From Acidobacteriota bacterium (GTDB lineage Bacteria > Acidobacteriota > Vicinamibacteria > Vicinamibacterales > SCN-69-37), in NCBI GenBank assembly GCA_009694745.1, contig SHUF01000008.1, forward strand, positions 1 through 64,000: a stretch of DNA of 64,000 bases. The letters are read 5' to 3'. The notes below the pieces were generated by a model. That model did no database searches. It saw only the letters and a program-made list of their open reading frames with translations, and was not told where the DNA came from. This document shows, one piece after another, positions 10,185 through 17,888 of the stretch. Both the position numbers and the translations under genes were made by a program. The number at the start of each line of letters is the position of its first letter. Positions within the stretch are counted from its first letter, which is position 1.

Positions 10185-10658
10185 TCAGCGCGCAGTCGCC
10201 GGCGGAGTCACCGGAGTGACCATGCCGCGGTAGAAGAGCCATGTGCCGTCGCGCTGGCGTAGACGCACGTCGAGGTATCGCCCCACCACAACAGGCGCAC
10301 CGCCGCCGGCTGGAATGATTGTGGAGTGGCCGGCCACAAACGCGATATCTCCCCGGCCGCGAATCTCATCGAGGTGTAGGTTCCTGGTTGGATCGAACGG
10401 CGGCATGGCCTGATGGAATTTCCGAATGGCATCCCTGCCCACATACGGGGTTCCCGCGAACCAGAGCGTCGCATCCTCGGTGAATGTGGCGGCGGTACCC
10501 TCCGCGCGTCCTGCCCGAACCGCGGCCATCCAGAGGTCTGATGTCGCGCGGATCGCCGCGATGTCTGCGGGCGACAAGTCCCCGGCCTGGGCATTGAGGG
10601 TCGCTGTCTGAGGCGCGACCAGCAGCACGAGCACGGCGACGATAATCCTGCGAAGCAT
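10185..10658 (-). CDS. Secreted SnoaL/DUF4440-like (NTF2 fold) protein
   Basis: The start at 10658 is preceded by AGGGAG and begins a signal peptide (MLRRIIVAVLVLLVAPQTATLNAQA). The 157-residue product then has the NTF2-fold pattern of DUF4440/SnoaL-like proteins: a first helix (IAAIRATSDLWMAAVRAGRAE), TATFTEDATLWFAGTPYVGRDAI, and strands DIAFVAGHSTIIPAGG and TWLFYRGMVTP. These domains serve as steroid isomerase-like enzymes or ligand-binding subunits, so the role cannot be fixed. It precedes the class V aminotransferase on the same strand with a 14-base gap. An export signal on this fold is common in this sort of genome. Confidence 0.75.
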   Translation of the reverse strand: MLRRIIVAVLVLLVAPQTATLNAQAGDLSPADIAAIRATSDLWMAAVRAGRAEGTAATFTEDATLWFAGTPYVGRDAIRKFHQAMPPFDPTRNLHLDEIRGRGDIAFVAGHSTIIPAGGGAPVVVGRYLDVRLRQRDGTWLFYRGMVTPVTPPATAR

Positions 10659-10948
10659 GAATTCTCCCTGGGGTGTCCAGCCCACCGGCGCCGCCATCGT
10701 GCCACCTTGCAGTTCCGACTGCAACGACAGCGCGAGGAAGAGATGCACGAGTACTACATCCAGCGGTTCGAGTCGGCGGAGGGGTTGCGGTCGTCTATTC
10801 TTCGCCTTCGCTGACCGGCTCGTTCGCGCCGGTCATCAAGTGACACTGTTCTGGCGACGTATCCACGAAGTCGAAGCGAACCCGGACTCGTTCCTCAGCA
10901 CATCGGTCATGACGGACACTGCTCGACGTCGAGATAGCCAAAGAACCG
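10659..10948. other. Region without a supported gene
   Basis: This stretch lies between the NTF2-like gene start and a small fragment on the minus strand. On the plus strand a GAGGAAGAG ribosome-binding-like motif precedes an ATG at 10743, but the frame closes after 23 codons. Other frames give short Arg/Ser-rich strings typical of non-coding GC-rich DNA. It may hold gene remains, but nothing recognisable was found. Confidence 0.4.
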
Positions 10949-11122
10949 CTACTCGCTTCCCATGACGGACGTTATGGCTGCTGGAAGCGAGCCGCTCAGG
11001 CGGAACTTCAGCGACGCATAGAAGTTCACGCCCTTCAATTGCATACCGCCATGGTCCGTTGATCCCGATTGAGCGCCAACCGCCACTTTGTGGCTGCTGA
11101 TGTCGTACCACTTCCAAGGCAT
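10949..11122 (-). pseudogene. Short orphan fragment, possible C-terminus of an outer-membrane barrel protein
   Basis: A 57-codon minus-strand frame from an ATG at 11122 to a TAG at 10949 reads MPWKWYDISSHKVAVGAQSG and later GVNFYASLKFRLSGSLPAA. Alternating hydrophobic residues and the YASLKFRL strand look like coding sequence and resemble a terminal beta-strand of a barrel protein. The frame stays open upstream into the end of the DUF885 gene (ISPLKNLIIGA), but no upstream exporter or barrel gene remains. I read it as a leftover C-terminal piece; it could also be a true small protein. No ribosome binding site is evident. Confidence 0.35.
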
Positions 11123-11151
11123 AGCGCCGATGATAAGGTTTTTTAATGGGC

Positions 11152-12462
11152 TTATCGCTCCTGTGTCGCAGGCGCAGCCACGGAGTGCATCAGCGCCTCG
11201 CGCATCAGCGCCGGCGGCATGCTGCCAATCCGCAGCAGCCGATCGTGGAAGTCCTTCAGTGTGAACGCTGAACCGCGCCGTTGCTTGAACTCCTCGCGCA
11301 TCTTCAGGATCTCGGACATGCCCATGAAGTAGCCGATGAAATACCCGGGCCGCGCCAGTGCCGAGTCCACCTCAGCTTCGGCCGCCCAGCGAAGGAACCC
11401 GACGCGATCGGTCATCAGCGTGATGGCCTCGTCGCGCGTCATGCGGCCGGTCTGCATCCCCACGTCGTAGATCACCCGCGCGTTGCGCCACAGCCGAAGC
11501 TGGAGCTGCCGAAGATGCAGACGCTCATTGGGCAGGAAGCCGGTCTCCTGAAACACTTGCTCGTTGTAGAGGCCCCAGCCTTCCGAAAACATCGACGTGC
11601 TCTGACGTTGTCGCAGTCGCCTGGGGTTCTGCACCTGGTAGAGGATCTGCACGTGATGCCCGCCATAGGTCTCGTGCGGCGCGGTGACGTAGATCACGCC
11701 CCAGTCGTGCTCGGTCAGGTAGTCGCGCTGCCGCACCGCGTCCCAGGCGGGGTCGAACGGGTTGATGTGCCATTCACCACGCAAGGTTCCGTCCTCAGCA
11801 GGTGGCCGCGCGGTGGCCCCGGAGAAGTTCCCGTAGTAGGGATTGGTCCCAGCCGTCGGCACGCGCCGGACCACCGTGCAGGTTTCGCGTACGGGCAGCG
11901 TCATCAGTTCTTTGGCCAGAAGATGCGCACGCGCCTTATCCACAATCTCCTGATGGGCCTCGATCATCTTGAGCGGTTCAGGTTGGTCCTGTTTCACCTC
12001 GTCGGCTATCTGTCGCCAGGTCTTCTTCGGATCGATCGTCCGAGCCAGCGCCTCGAGCTCTCGTACGGTGGCGCCGAACTGCGACTGTGCGTACGTCCAC
12101 AGACCAGCTGCGTCGTACGGCAGCAAGTGCTGCTCGCGAAGCATGCGAGAGTAGGCCGCCTCCCCCATCGGCTTTCCAGCCGGCGCCGCCACCAGCCGGC
12201 CAATGAGAATGGTCTCCGCGAATCGCCGGTCGATCTGCTCGTCGAACGACAGCTCCTTGGGATCGATTGCGCGCAAGCGCGCCAGCACGTCGGTCGGATT
12301 CGGCGCCGGGGCTGCGGTCGTGGCGCCGCCCCGCCCTCCACGGGCCAGCACGGCGTCGATCACCGCCTCAAGCCCGGGATGCCCCGCGGCCGGCTGTTGT
12401 CCGGCAGTCGGTCCCACTGAGGCCAGTGCCAACAGAAGTACGACGCCCGCACGCGTGGCCAT
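11152..12462 (-). CDS. DUF885 family secreted metallopeptidase-like protein
   Basis: The 436-residue product begins with a signal peptide (VVLLLALASVGPTAG). It has the DUF885 core: WGVIYVTAPHETYGGHHVQ, where HETYGGHH is the family's zinc-binding motif (a relaxed HExxH), and SMFSEGWGLYNEQVF, which holds the downstream glutamate. The C-terminal helices (RPGYFIGYFMGMSEILKMREEF) also match. DUF885 proteins are thought to be gluzincin-type carboxypeptidases acting outside the cytoplasm; the substrate is unknown. The family is usually about 550-600 residues, so this is a short member. It is downstream of an M20 hydrolase and a broken DUF1801 gene on the same strand. Confidence 0.85.
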   Translation of the reverse strand: MATRAGVVLLLALASVGPTAGQQPAAGHPGLEAVIDAVLARGGRGGATTAAPAPNPTDVLARLRAIDPKELSFDEQIDRRFAETILIGRLVAAPAGKPMGEAAYSRMLREQHLLPYDAAGLWTYAQSQFGATVRELEALARTIDPKKTWRQIADEVKQDQPEPLKMIEAHQEIVDKARAHLLAKELMTLPVRETCTVVRRVPTAGTNPYYGNFSGATARPPAEDGTLRGEWHINPFDPAWDAVRQRDYLTEHDWGVIYVTAPHETYGGHHVQILYQVQNPRRLRQRQSTSMFSEGWGLYNEQVFQETGFLPNERLHLRQLQLRLWRNARVIYDVGMQTGRMTRDEAITLMTDRVGFLRWAAEAEVDSALARPGYFIGYFMGMSEILKMREEFKQRRGSAFTLKDFHDRLLRIGSMPPALMREALMHSVAAPATQER

Positions 12463-12465
12463 GCG

Positions 12466-12711
12466 TCAGGCCTTCCGGGCGGCAGCCTTGAGTTTTTTCA
12501 ACGTCGGCACGTGGATGTCGGACAGGCGCTTGATGTAGAGGCACGACTTGCTGGTCGTACACCTGCCGAGCCACATCTTCGGCTTCCCTTTGGTGACCGA
12601 CTCCATCAGCGCAGCAATGGCGTAACAGTCCGCGCGGACCTGTGGATTCTCGACGCGATCGAGAAATGCCTTCACCGACGCCCGCGTCTCCTTTGTCTTG
12701 AGTTCAGCCAT
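12466..12711 (-). pseudogene. DUF1801 protein with a large internal deletion
   Basis: The 81-residue frame starts like DUF1801/YdhG-type proteins (MAELKTKETRASVKAFLDRV, then ADCYAIAALMESVTKGKPKMW). It then jumps directly to the family's C-terminal signature (TTSKSCLYIKRLSDIHVPTL). The central part normally containing the conserved GYGSYHY and GFSPRK segments, roughly 45-50 residues, is absent although the frame is kept. The deletion probably inactivates it. It lies between the M20 and DUF885 genes with almost no spacing, so it is still within a minus-strand transcription unit. DUF1801 function is unknown (an iron-binding frataxin-like fold has been suggested). Confidence 0.7.
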
Positions 12712-14022
12712 CTACTTTCTCCCCGACAGAAAGTCCACGGCCAGATGCGCGAGCGCCCGCACACCCGTAGGCAGCGCGGCTTCGTCCACCACAAACAGCG
12801 GCGAGTGATTCTGTGGCGCCCTCCCCACCTGCGCCGGCGGCGTGATACCCAGAAACACGAACAGGCCAGGCGCGTGGCGCTGAAAGTAGGTAAAGTCTTC
12901 GGCGCCTGTAATCAACTCCGACATCTTCACCGCACCTGACGCCACACGCTCCAGAGTCGGCAGCATTCTGGCAGTCAGAGCGGGCTCGTTACTGGTGACG
13001 GGATACTCCTTGGTGATGGTGACCTGCGCGGTTGCCCCCGCCGCCTCGGCAGTCTTCTCGGCAATTCGCGTGACCTTCGCATGAATATCCGTCTGCACCG
13101 CGTCGTCAAACGTCCGAATCGTTCCCACAAGCTTTGCACTGTCCGGAATGATGTTGCTGCGCACGCCGGCCTGGAACTGCCCCACCGTCACAATGGCCGG
13201 CAGCGCCGTAATGTCTACGCCCCGGCTGACGATGGTCTGCAGGCCCATCACAATCTGTGACCCGACAACGATAGGATCGATGCCGCGCCAGGGCGTGGCG
13301 CCGTGCGTCTGGCGTCCCCGTACCACAATCTCGAACGTGTCCGACGCGGCCATGAACGGCCCCGAGCGATACGTGAGCTGTCCGGTGGGAATGTTCGCAA
13401 ACACGTGTAGCCCGAACACGGCATCCACCTTCGGGTTGTTCATGACACCGGCCGCGATCATGGCCTCTGCACCAGCCGGCGTCTCACCGGTCGGCGCGCC
13501 TTCTTCGGCGGGCTGAAAGATGAACTTCACCGTGCCGGGCAGTCGGTCCTTCATCTGAGTGAGGACCTTCGCGGTGGCCAGCAGCATCGCCACATGTGTG
13601 TCGTGGCCGCACGCATGCATGACACCCACCTGGTTACCCTGATACTCGTCGGTGGCCTTGCTGGCAAACGGCACGTCGGTTTCCTCGCGCACGGGCAGGC
13701 CGTCCATGTCCGCTCGCAGGGCCACCACCGGTCCGGGCAGTCCGCCCTTGAGCACCGCCAGCACTCCGTGACGCGCAATCCCGGCCTGCGGCACCAGCCC
13801 CATCGCGCGCAGCTGCACGACGACGTACTTTGCGGTTTCAACCTCACGGTTTGAGAGTTCCGGATGTTCGTGAAGGTGGCGGCGCCACTCAATCAGCTGC
13901 GGCTGTGATGCCGCCACCAGCCGATCGATATCCGCCAACAGAGGCGACTGCTGCGCGGCGGTGAGACCGTTGACTGCGGATGCCGTAATCAGGAGAGCGC
14001 AGAGCGCGACTCGAATGTGCAT
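12712..14022 (-). CDS. Exported M20D-family amidohydrolase (N-acyl amino acid hydrolase type)
   Basis: The 436-residue product has a signal peptide (ALCALLITASAVNGLTAA) and the M20D core: EWRRHLHEHPELSNRE, ALRADMDGLPV (metal-binding Asp), GVMHACGHDTHVAMLL (Cys/His ligands), FIFQPAEEG (catalytic and metal Glu) and the late FGLHVFANIPTG. The lid domain carries the His of GRQTHGATPW. These enzymes cleave N-acyl amino acids or amino acid conjugates with two metal ions; IAA-amino acid hydrolases and hippurate hydrolases are relatives. Export suggests action in the periplasm. It is first in a unit with the DUF1801 remnant and DUF885 protein. Confidence 0.92.
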   Translation of the reverse strand: MHIRVALCALLITASAVNGLTAAQQSPLLADIDRLVAASQPQLIEWRRHLHEHPELSNREVETAKYVVVQLRAMGLVPQAGIARHGVLAVLKGGLPGPVVALRADMDGLPVREETDVPFASKATDEYQGNQVGVMHACGHDTHVAMLLATAKVLTQMKDRLPGTVKFIFQPAEEGAPTGETPAGAEAMIAAGVMNNPKVDAVFGLHVFANIPTGQLTYRSGPFMAASDTFEIVVRGRQTHGATPWRGIDPIVVGSQIVMGLQTIVSRGVDITALPAIVTVGQFQAGVRSNIIPDSAKLVGTIRTFDDAVQTDIHAKVTRIAEKTAEAAGATAQVTITKEYPVTSNEPALTARMLPTLERVASGAVKMSELITGAEDFTYFQRHAPGLFVFLGITPPAQVGRAPQNHSPLFVVDEAALPTGVRALAHLAVDFLSGRK

Positions 14023-14053
14023 CCGGGCATTGTGTCGGAGTTCAGGGCCCAGA

Positions 14054-14084
14054 GTCCAGGGTCCAGGGTCCAGGGTCCAGGGTC
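14054..14084. repeat. TCCAGGG heptamer tandem array
   Basis: Just upstream of the M20 gene start, about four perfect copies of the heptamer GTCCAGG stand in tandem. The same heptamer forms arrays at 31728-31766 and 45989-46020, so it is a dispersed repeat family of this genome. It is not a CRISPR: there are no spacers. Confidence 0.85.
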
Positions 14085-14131
14085 AGAGCCGTTGGAACAC
14101 GCGGCTCCACAAACGTGATCGCCGGGCGTCG

Positions 14132-14386
14132 TCACATCAGCCGAGTGATCACGCCGAAGGCGGCCGCGATCAGGGCGAACAACGTCGTGAACTGCACCGC
14201 CAGCACCGACATGAAGCGCCGGTCGAGTGAGTCGAACCTCCGCTCCATCCGTGCATCCAGCGCGGCAATCATCGTCTTGAGATCCGCATCGACCGCCAAC
14301 ATCGTTCGATTGGTATCCGCCATGTTCCTCTCCAGGGCCTTCGTCCGCACCTCAACCGCTACCATCCGCTCCTCGATCGTCGCCAT
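14132..14386 (-). CDS. Small coiled-coil protein with C-terminal membrane helix
   Basis: The 84-residue product is mostly charged helix (MATIEERMVAVEVRTKALER, then MERRFDSLDRRFMSVL) ending in a single hydrophobic segment (FTTLFALIAAAFGVITRLM). This resembles the coiled-coil, tail-anchored small proteins found widely without assigned function. AGGTAGG is placed just upstream of the ATG. It lies between a heptamer array and the threonine aldolase-like gene. Probably a real protein; role unknown. Confidence 0.6.
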   Translation of the reverse strand: MATIEERMVAVEVRTKALERNMADTNRTMLAVDADLKTMIAALDARMERRFDSLDRRFMSVLAVQFTTLFALIAAAFGVITRLM

Positions 14387-14587
14387 TGCCTACCTCCTGG
14401 TGCCTGACACCAGCAGATCACGTGCCGTAACCGGATTCAGAGAATTCCGGCCGATCAGCGACGACGTGTAGCCACATGTCGCATGTTTCTTCCAACTGCG
14501 GCTCGGCCACGGCTCGCAAAATTTGACGACGAGCCTTCACCAACGACGGTGCCATCGTCGTCGGCGGGTCGTCAAAAAGAAACGTGT

Positions 14588-15739
14588 TCAGCTGAGCGCG
14601 ATTTCGAAGACGCGGACTAATTCCGGCGCAGCCATACGGCCCCAGGTTTCGTTCACGCCGAATGTGAGCGTGGAGGCCGACGGCGTGGCCGGCATGACCA
14701 CGCCGCGATCGGCCAGACGCCGGGCCACGTCGGCGGGCGCCACTCCCTTGAACGTCACGCGTGTGAGGTTGGTGCCGTTGGGGATGCGCTCGATGCCCAT
14801 CCGCGGGTGTTTTGCCATCGCTGAGTAAAACGCCTCGGACGTTTGCACTGCGGTCTTCAGCCGCCCCTCGAAGCCGTCCATGTAGTGCCGCGCCACCAGT
14901 GCGGCGTTCCAGCCGACGGCGAGGTTGCCGCCGAACATGCGACGCACATGGAACATCCCATCGAGCACGCGCTTCGGACCGGCCAGAATGGCACCAATAC
15001 CCGAGTTGAAATACTTCCACAGGGACACGTAGACCGTATCGAAGTGTGCGGAGTACTCCGCGGGCGAGATCCCTGTGTAGGCGGACGCCATAAACAGGCG
15101 CGCGCCATCCAGGTGCATGCCAATGCCGCGATCGCGAGCGAGCGCCGAGATCGCCATGGCTTCGTTCCAATCGAACATCTGTCCAGACAAACGCCGGATC
15201 GGGCTCTCGATCGCAATCGCCCCCACTTCCGTCGCCACGCGACCGCTGGCGGTGCGCGTCAATACCGCCTCGACATCGGCCTTCGTAAATGTGGCGCGAC
15301 CCGGCGCCAGCGGCATCAGCGTGAGTGCCGAGAGTGTCTGACAGGCGTCGCCAGTGTCGTTGTAGATGTGGCTCATCTCGGGGACGATGACTCGTTTTTT
15401 CTGTCCCGCCAGTGCGCGGAGCGCCAGTTGATTCGCCAGCGTCCCCGATGGAACAAACACGGCAGTTTCTTTGCCCAGCAACTGCGCCCAGTGGCGTTCG
15501 AACTGCTCCACTTCCCCGCCGAGCAGATAGTTGTCCTCAGCCACGTCCTTGCCCTGGCACAGCCGGTTGAGCAGCGCGGCGTATTCACGCGGGCTGAGGC
15601 CAAGGCCGTCGCCGGCCAGATGGACGACACGATCGGCCTGGATCGGCGTATTGGCAAACACCGGGGTGTAAGGAAGGCAACCGAGTCCAGCAGTGGCGCC
15701 CAGGGTGCCGACAAAGTGGCGTCGCGTGATGGCGTGCAT
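14588..15739 (-). CDS. Threonine aldolase / beta-eliminating lyase-like PLP protein with a Tat signal
   Basis: The start at 15739 has GGAGG six bases upstream and opens with a twin-arginine signal (TRRHFVGTLGATAGLGCLP). The following 350 residues match low-specificity L-threonine aldolases: DNYLLGGEVEQFE near the N-terminus, ETAVFVPSGTLANQLAL, GIGMHLDGARLFMAS (PLP-binding Asp) and TVYVSLWKYFNSGIGAILAG with the Schiff-base lysine. The family normally works in the cytoplasm on threonine or related beta-hydroxy amino acids. Here a Tat signal would export it folded with its PLP. The length without the signal is normal. The open frame extends 448 codons upstream, antisense to the GGDEF gene, and is not used. 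Confidence 0.85.
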   Translation of the reverse strand: MHAITRRHFVGTLGATAGLGCLPYTPVFANTPIQADRVVHLAGDGLGLSPREYAALLNRLCQGKDVAEDNYLLGGEVEQFERHWAQLLGKETAVFVPSGTLANQLALRALAGQKKRVIVPEMSHIYNDTGDACQTLSALTLMPLAPGRATFTKADVEAVLTRTASGRVATEVGAIAIESPIRRLSGQMFDWNEAMAISALARDRGIGMHLDGARLFMASAYTGISPAEYSAHFDTVYVSLWKYFNSGIGAILAGPKRVLDGMFHVRRMFGGNLAVGWNAALVARHYMDGFEGRLKTAVQTSEAFYSAMAKHPRMGIERIPNGTNLTRVTFKGVAPADVARRLADRGVVMPATPSASTLTFGVNETWGRMAAPELVRVFEIALS

Positions 15740-15772
15740 GAATCCTCCGGCTGAATGGTATCCTCCCCGCCT

Positions 15773-16186
15773 ATGAATGCAGCCGTCCGAAATACTCTGG
15801 CGTTCCTTGGCGGCTTCGTTGTACTCGGCGTGGCAAAGTACGCGGCCACCGCGCTCGGGAACGCGGTGATCCCCCCACCGCCCGGCGTGGATCTTTCCAC
15901 CATCGAAGGATTCACGGCGGCCGTGCCTCTCTATGAAGCGAAACAGTGGATCCCGGCCTTCCTCGAGCATGCTGTGGGGTCGATGGCCGCCGCCGCCGCT
16001 TTCCTTGCTGTGAGCCACAGAATGAAACTGGCTCTCGGCATTGGCGCGCTTCACATGGTGGGAGGCATCGCCGCGGCGCTGATGGTGCCGTTTCTGGCCT
16101 GGGTGGTCGCCCTCGACCTTGTCGCCATGTACCTTCCGATGGCCTGGGTGGGAGGCAGATTGGGAGCCGGACCGCGTGTATCCTAG
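15773..16186 (+). CDS. Small multi-pass membrane protein
   Basis: The 137-residue product has about four hydrophobic helices (TLAFLGGFVVLGVAKYAATAL, FLEHAVGSMAAAAAFLAVSH, LGIGALHMVGGIAAALMVPF, VVALDLVAMYLPMAWVGG). A short loop lies between the first two (PPPPGVDLSTIEGFTAAVPLYEAKQW). I do not recognise the family; the layout is that of small uncharacterised integral membrane proteins. It is divergent from the threonine aldolase-like gene, with only 33 bases between the two starts. The GGDEF gene follows 30 bases downstream on the same strand and may be co-transcribed. Confidence 0.7.
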   Translation: MNAAVRNTLAFLGGFVVLGVAKYAATALGNAVIPPPPGVDLSTIEGFTAAVPLYEAKQWIPAFLEHAVGSMAAAAAFLAVSHRMKLALGIGALHMVGGIAAALMVPFLAWVVALDLVAMYLPMAWVGGRLGAGPRVS

Positions 16187-16216
16187 CGGCTGATGTTCCC
16201 GTAGCGCGAGCACTGG

Positions 16217-17482
16217 ATGGTCGACTTCCTGTCCACAGTGATCGCGTTCGCCGACCAGGCCGACTGGGCTCTTGCCCGGCCCCGGCCCGTGGTGACGCTG
16301 GAGATCCGCAAGGCCGTTGGCCTGGCGGTGCTGGTTCCCGCCGGCACGCTGTTCCTCCTGTATCTCTTTCGACCGCGGCCGTATGTGCTGGCCGGCGTCA
16401 CCGCCTGGCTCGCCGCCAGCGTCATGCTCCTGGTGTTGAGCGTGGATTCGGCGGGCCCCGGCGTGGCCGACGCGCCCGGCTATCTGGTCTCTGGCCGCCT
16501 GGCCATCGCCACGTGGGCGATTGCGGCGCTGGTGTTCAGCGCCGGTCTTCGATTCGCCGTCGTCTGGTTCCGGGAGCCGGCCGTGATCTCGCGCGCCTTC
16601 ATGTGGAGCGCGGCTGCCGGTGTCGCCTGGATCGGCATCGCCGCCCTGTTTTTGCGGCCGCGCGCGGTGATCGTGCCCGCATTCGTCCTGATGTGCGCGT
16701 GGCAGGCCAAAGGCGCGGTGCGGTACGTGCGCGCAGCGAATAAGTACGGGTTTGTCGGTGCGCTCGTCGCGGGCATCGGCGTGATCGGCATCATCGGCGT
16801 GAACGTCACCGCAGCGGGTGTGGCGTTGTCGGACGGCGCCTTCTCCCAGACCACCACGAACATCGCGTACATCAACTTCATCTCGGCTGCGCTCATCATG
16901 CTCGGCATGCACCTGCTGATCTTCGAGGACGTGATCGAGGAACTGCGCACCTCTGGCGCGGCCGTTCGCGACAGCCGCGACGAAATGCGCGCGATGGCGA
17001 TCACCGACCCGCTGACCCGCTGCTACAATCGCCGCTTCCTTGAGGAGATCGAGACGCACGAACTGGCGCAGCACCGGCGACACGGCCTGCCCCTCTCACT
17101 GCTCTACATCGACATCGATCACTTCAAGACCATCAACGACACCCGCGGCCACGACACCGGCGACCGGGTGCTCAACACCCTCGCCACCATCCTGCGGGCA
17201 CACACTCGCCGATCGGACTACGTGTTGCGCTGGGGCGGAGATGACTTCCTGGTGCTGCTCTCAACAGACGAAGCCAGCGCCCGCGCGAAGGCCGACGACA
17301 TCCGACGCGTCTTCCTCGAGTCGGCCATTGTGCGCGGCCTGCCCGACGACGTGGATGTGAGCATTGGGTGTGTCGCAGGGCCCCAGGACGCCGAACATCT
17401 GGCGCCGCTCATCGACCACGCCGACCGCGACATGTATCGCGGCCGTCGTGAAGCGGCCACCACCAGCGATCGCGGGGACTAA
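16217..17482 (+). CDS. Membrane-bound diguanylate cyclase (GGDEF domain)
   Basis: The 421-residue product has an N-terminal membrane domain of about seven helices (residues 25-240), then a GGDEF domain (about 255-415). The catalytic motif is GGDDF at residues 340-344, a conservative D-for-E variant. An RxxD inhibitory site (RRSD, 331-334) lies five residues before it, so product feedback by c-di-GMP is likely. The metal and substrate motif DIDHFKTINDTRGHDTGDRVL is intact. It should make the second messenger c-di-GMP in response to a membrane signal. No EAL domain or target protein is adjacent. Confidence 0.92.
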   Translation: MVDFLSTVIAFADQADWALARPRPVVTLEIRKAVGLAVLVPAGTLFLLYLFRPRPYVLAGVTAWLAASVMLLVLSVDSAGPGVADAPGYLVSGRLAIATWAIAALVFSAGLRFAVVWFREPAVISRAFMWSAAAGVAWIGIAALFLRPRAVIVPAFVLMCAWQAKGAVRYVRAANKYGFVGALVAGIGVIGIIGVNVTAAGVALSDGAFSQTTTNIAYINFISAALIMLGMHLLIFEDVIEELRTSGAAVRDSRDEMRAMAITDPLTRCYNRRFLEEIETHELAQHRRHGLPLSLLYIDIDHFKTINDTRGHDTGDRVLNTLATILRAHTRRSDYVLRWGGDDFLVLLSTDEASARAKADDIRRVFLESAIVRGLPDDVDVSIGCVAGPQDAEHLAPLIDHADRDMYRGRREAATTSDRGD

Positions 17483-17489
17483 CCGAGAG

Positions 17490-17873
17490 TCAGGCGCCGG
17501 GCCGGACGAGCACCGCGTCTACTTCGATGTCGAAACCGGCGAAGCTCGACTGGACCAGCGTCCGGGCCGGCAGCGGATCGCCGACGTATTCCTTGTAGAT
17601 CGTGTCGAACTCTTTGGCGTCGGCAGGGTTCTTGAGAAACACACCAACCCGCACTGCGTCTTTCAGTGATAGACCCGCCGCATTGGCGGCGGCCTCGAGG
17701 TTGTCCAGTGTCATGCGGGCCTGGACGGCAAACGGTTTGTCGCCATGTCTGACATTGTCGCGATCGCGGGGTGTCTGCCCTGCCAGAAACACCAGTCCGC
17801 CCGCCTCGACGGCGATGTTGTACGAGCCAGCCGGCAAGGGCGCGATGTCGCTGGTGAATGTCTTGCGGGTCAT
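17490..17873 (-). CDS. RidA/YjgF family deaminase-like protein
   Basis: The 127-residue product matches the RidA family: SYNIAVEAGGLVFLAGQTPRD, ARMTLDNLEAAANAAGLSLKDAVRVGVFLK, and a C-terminal PARTLVQSSFAGFDIEVDAV, which carries the Arg that binds the substrate carboxylate. RidA hydrolyses reactive 2-aminoacrylate and other imines released by PLP enzymes. It follows a class I/II aminotransferase by 15 bases on the same strand, a fitting pair because the transaminase or a lyase could release such imines. AGGA is placed seven bases before the ATG. It converges with the GGDEF gene. Confidence 0.92.
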   Translation of the reverse strand: MTRKTFTSDIAPLPAGSYNIAVEAGGLVFLAGQTPRDRDNVRHGDKPFAVQARMTLDNLEAAANAAGLSLKDAVRVGVFLKNPADAKEFDTIYKEYVGDPLPARTLVQSSFAGFDIEVDAVLVRPGA

Positions 17874-17888
17874 GTGTGTTCCTGTCGT

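Noticed and set aside
14054-14084. CRISPR array
   Set aside because: The tandem heptamers have no spacers, and no cas genes are present.
14418-14555. A 45-codon minus-strand frame (MAPSLVKARRQILRAVAEPQ...) after the threonine aldolase-like gene
   Set aside because: Coding character is plausible, but there is no ribosome binding site, no family and no neighbour support.
15740-17083. Upstream extension of the threonine aldolase-like frame to 831 codons
   Set aside because: The extension is antisense to the GGDEF gene; the Tat signal and GGAGG at 15739 mark the real start.
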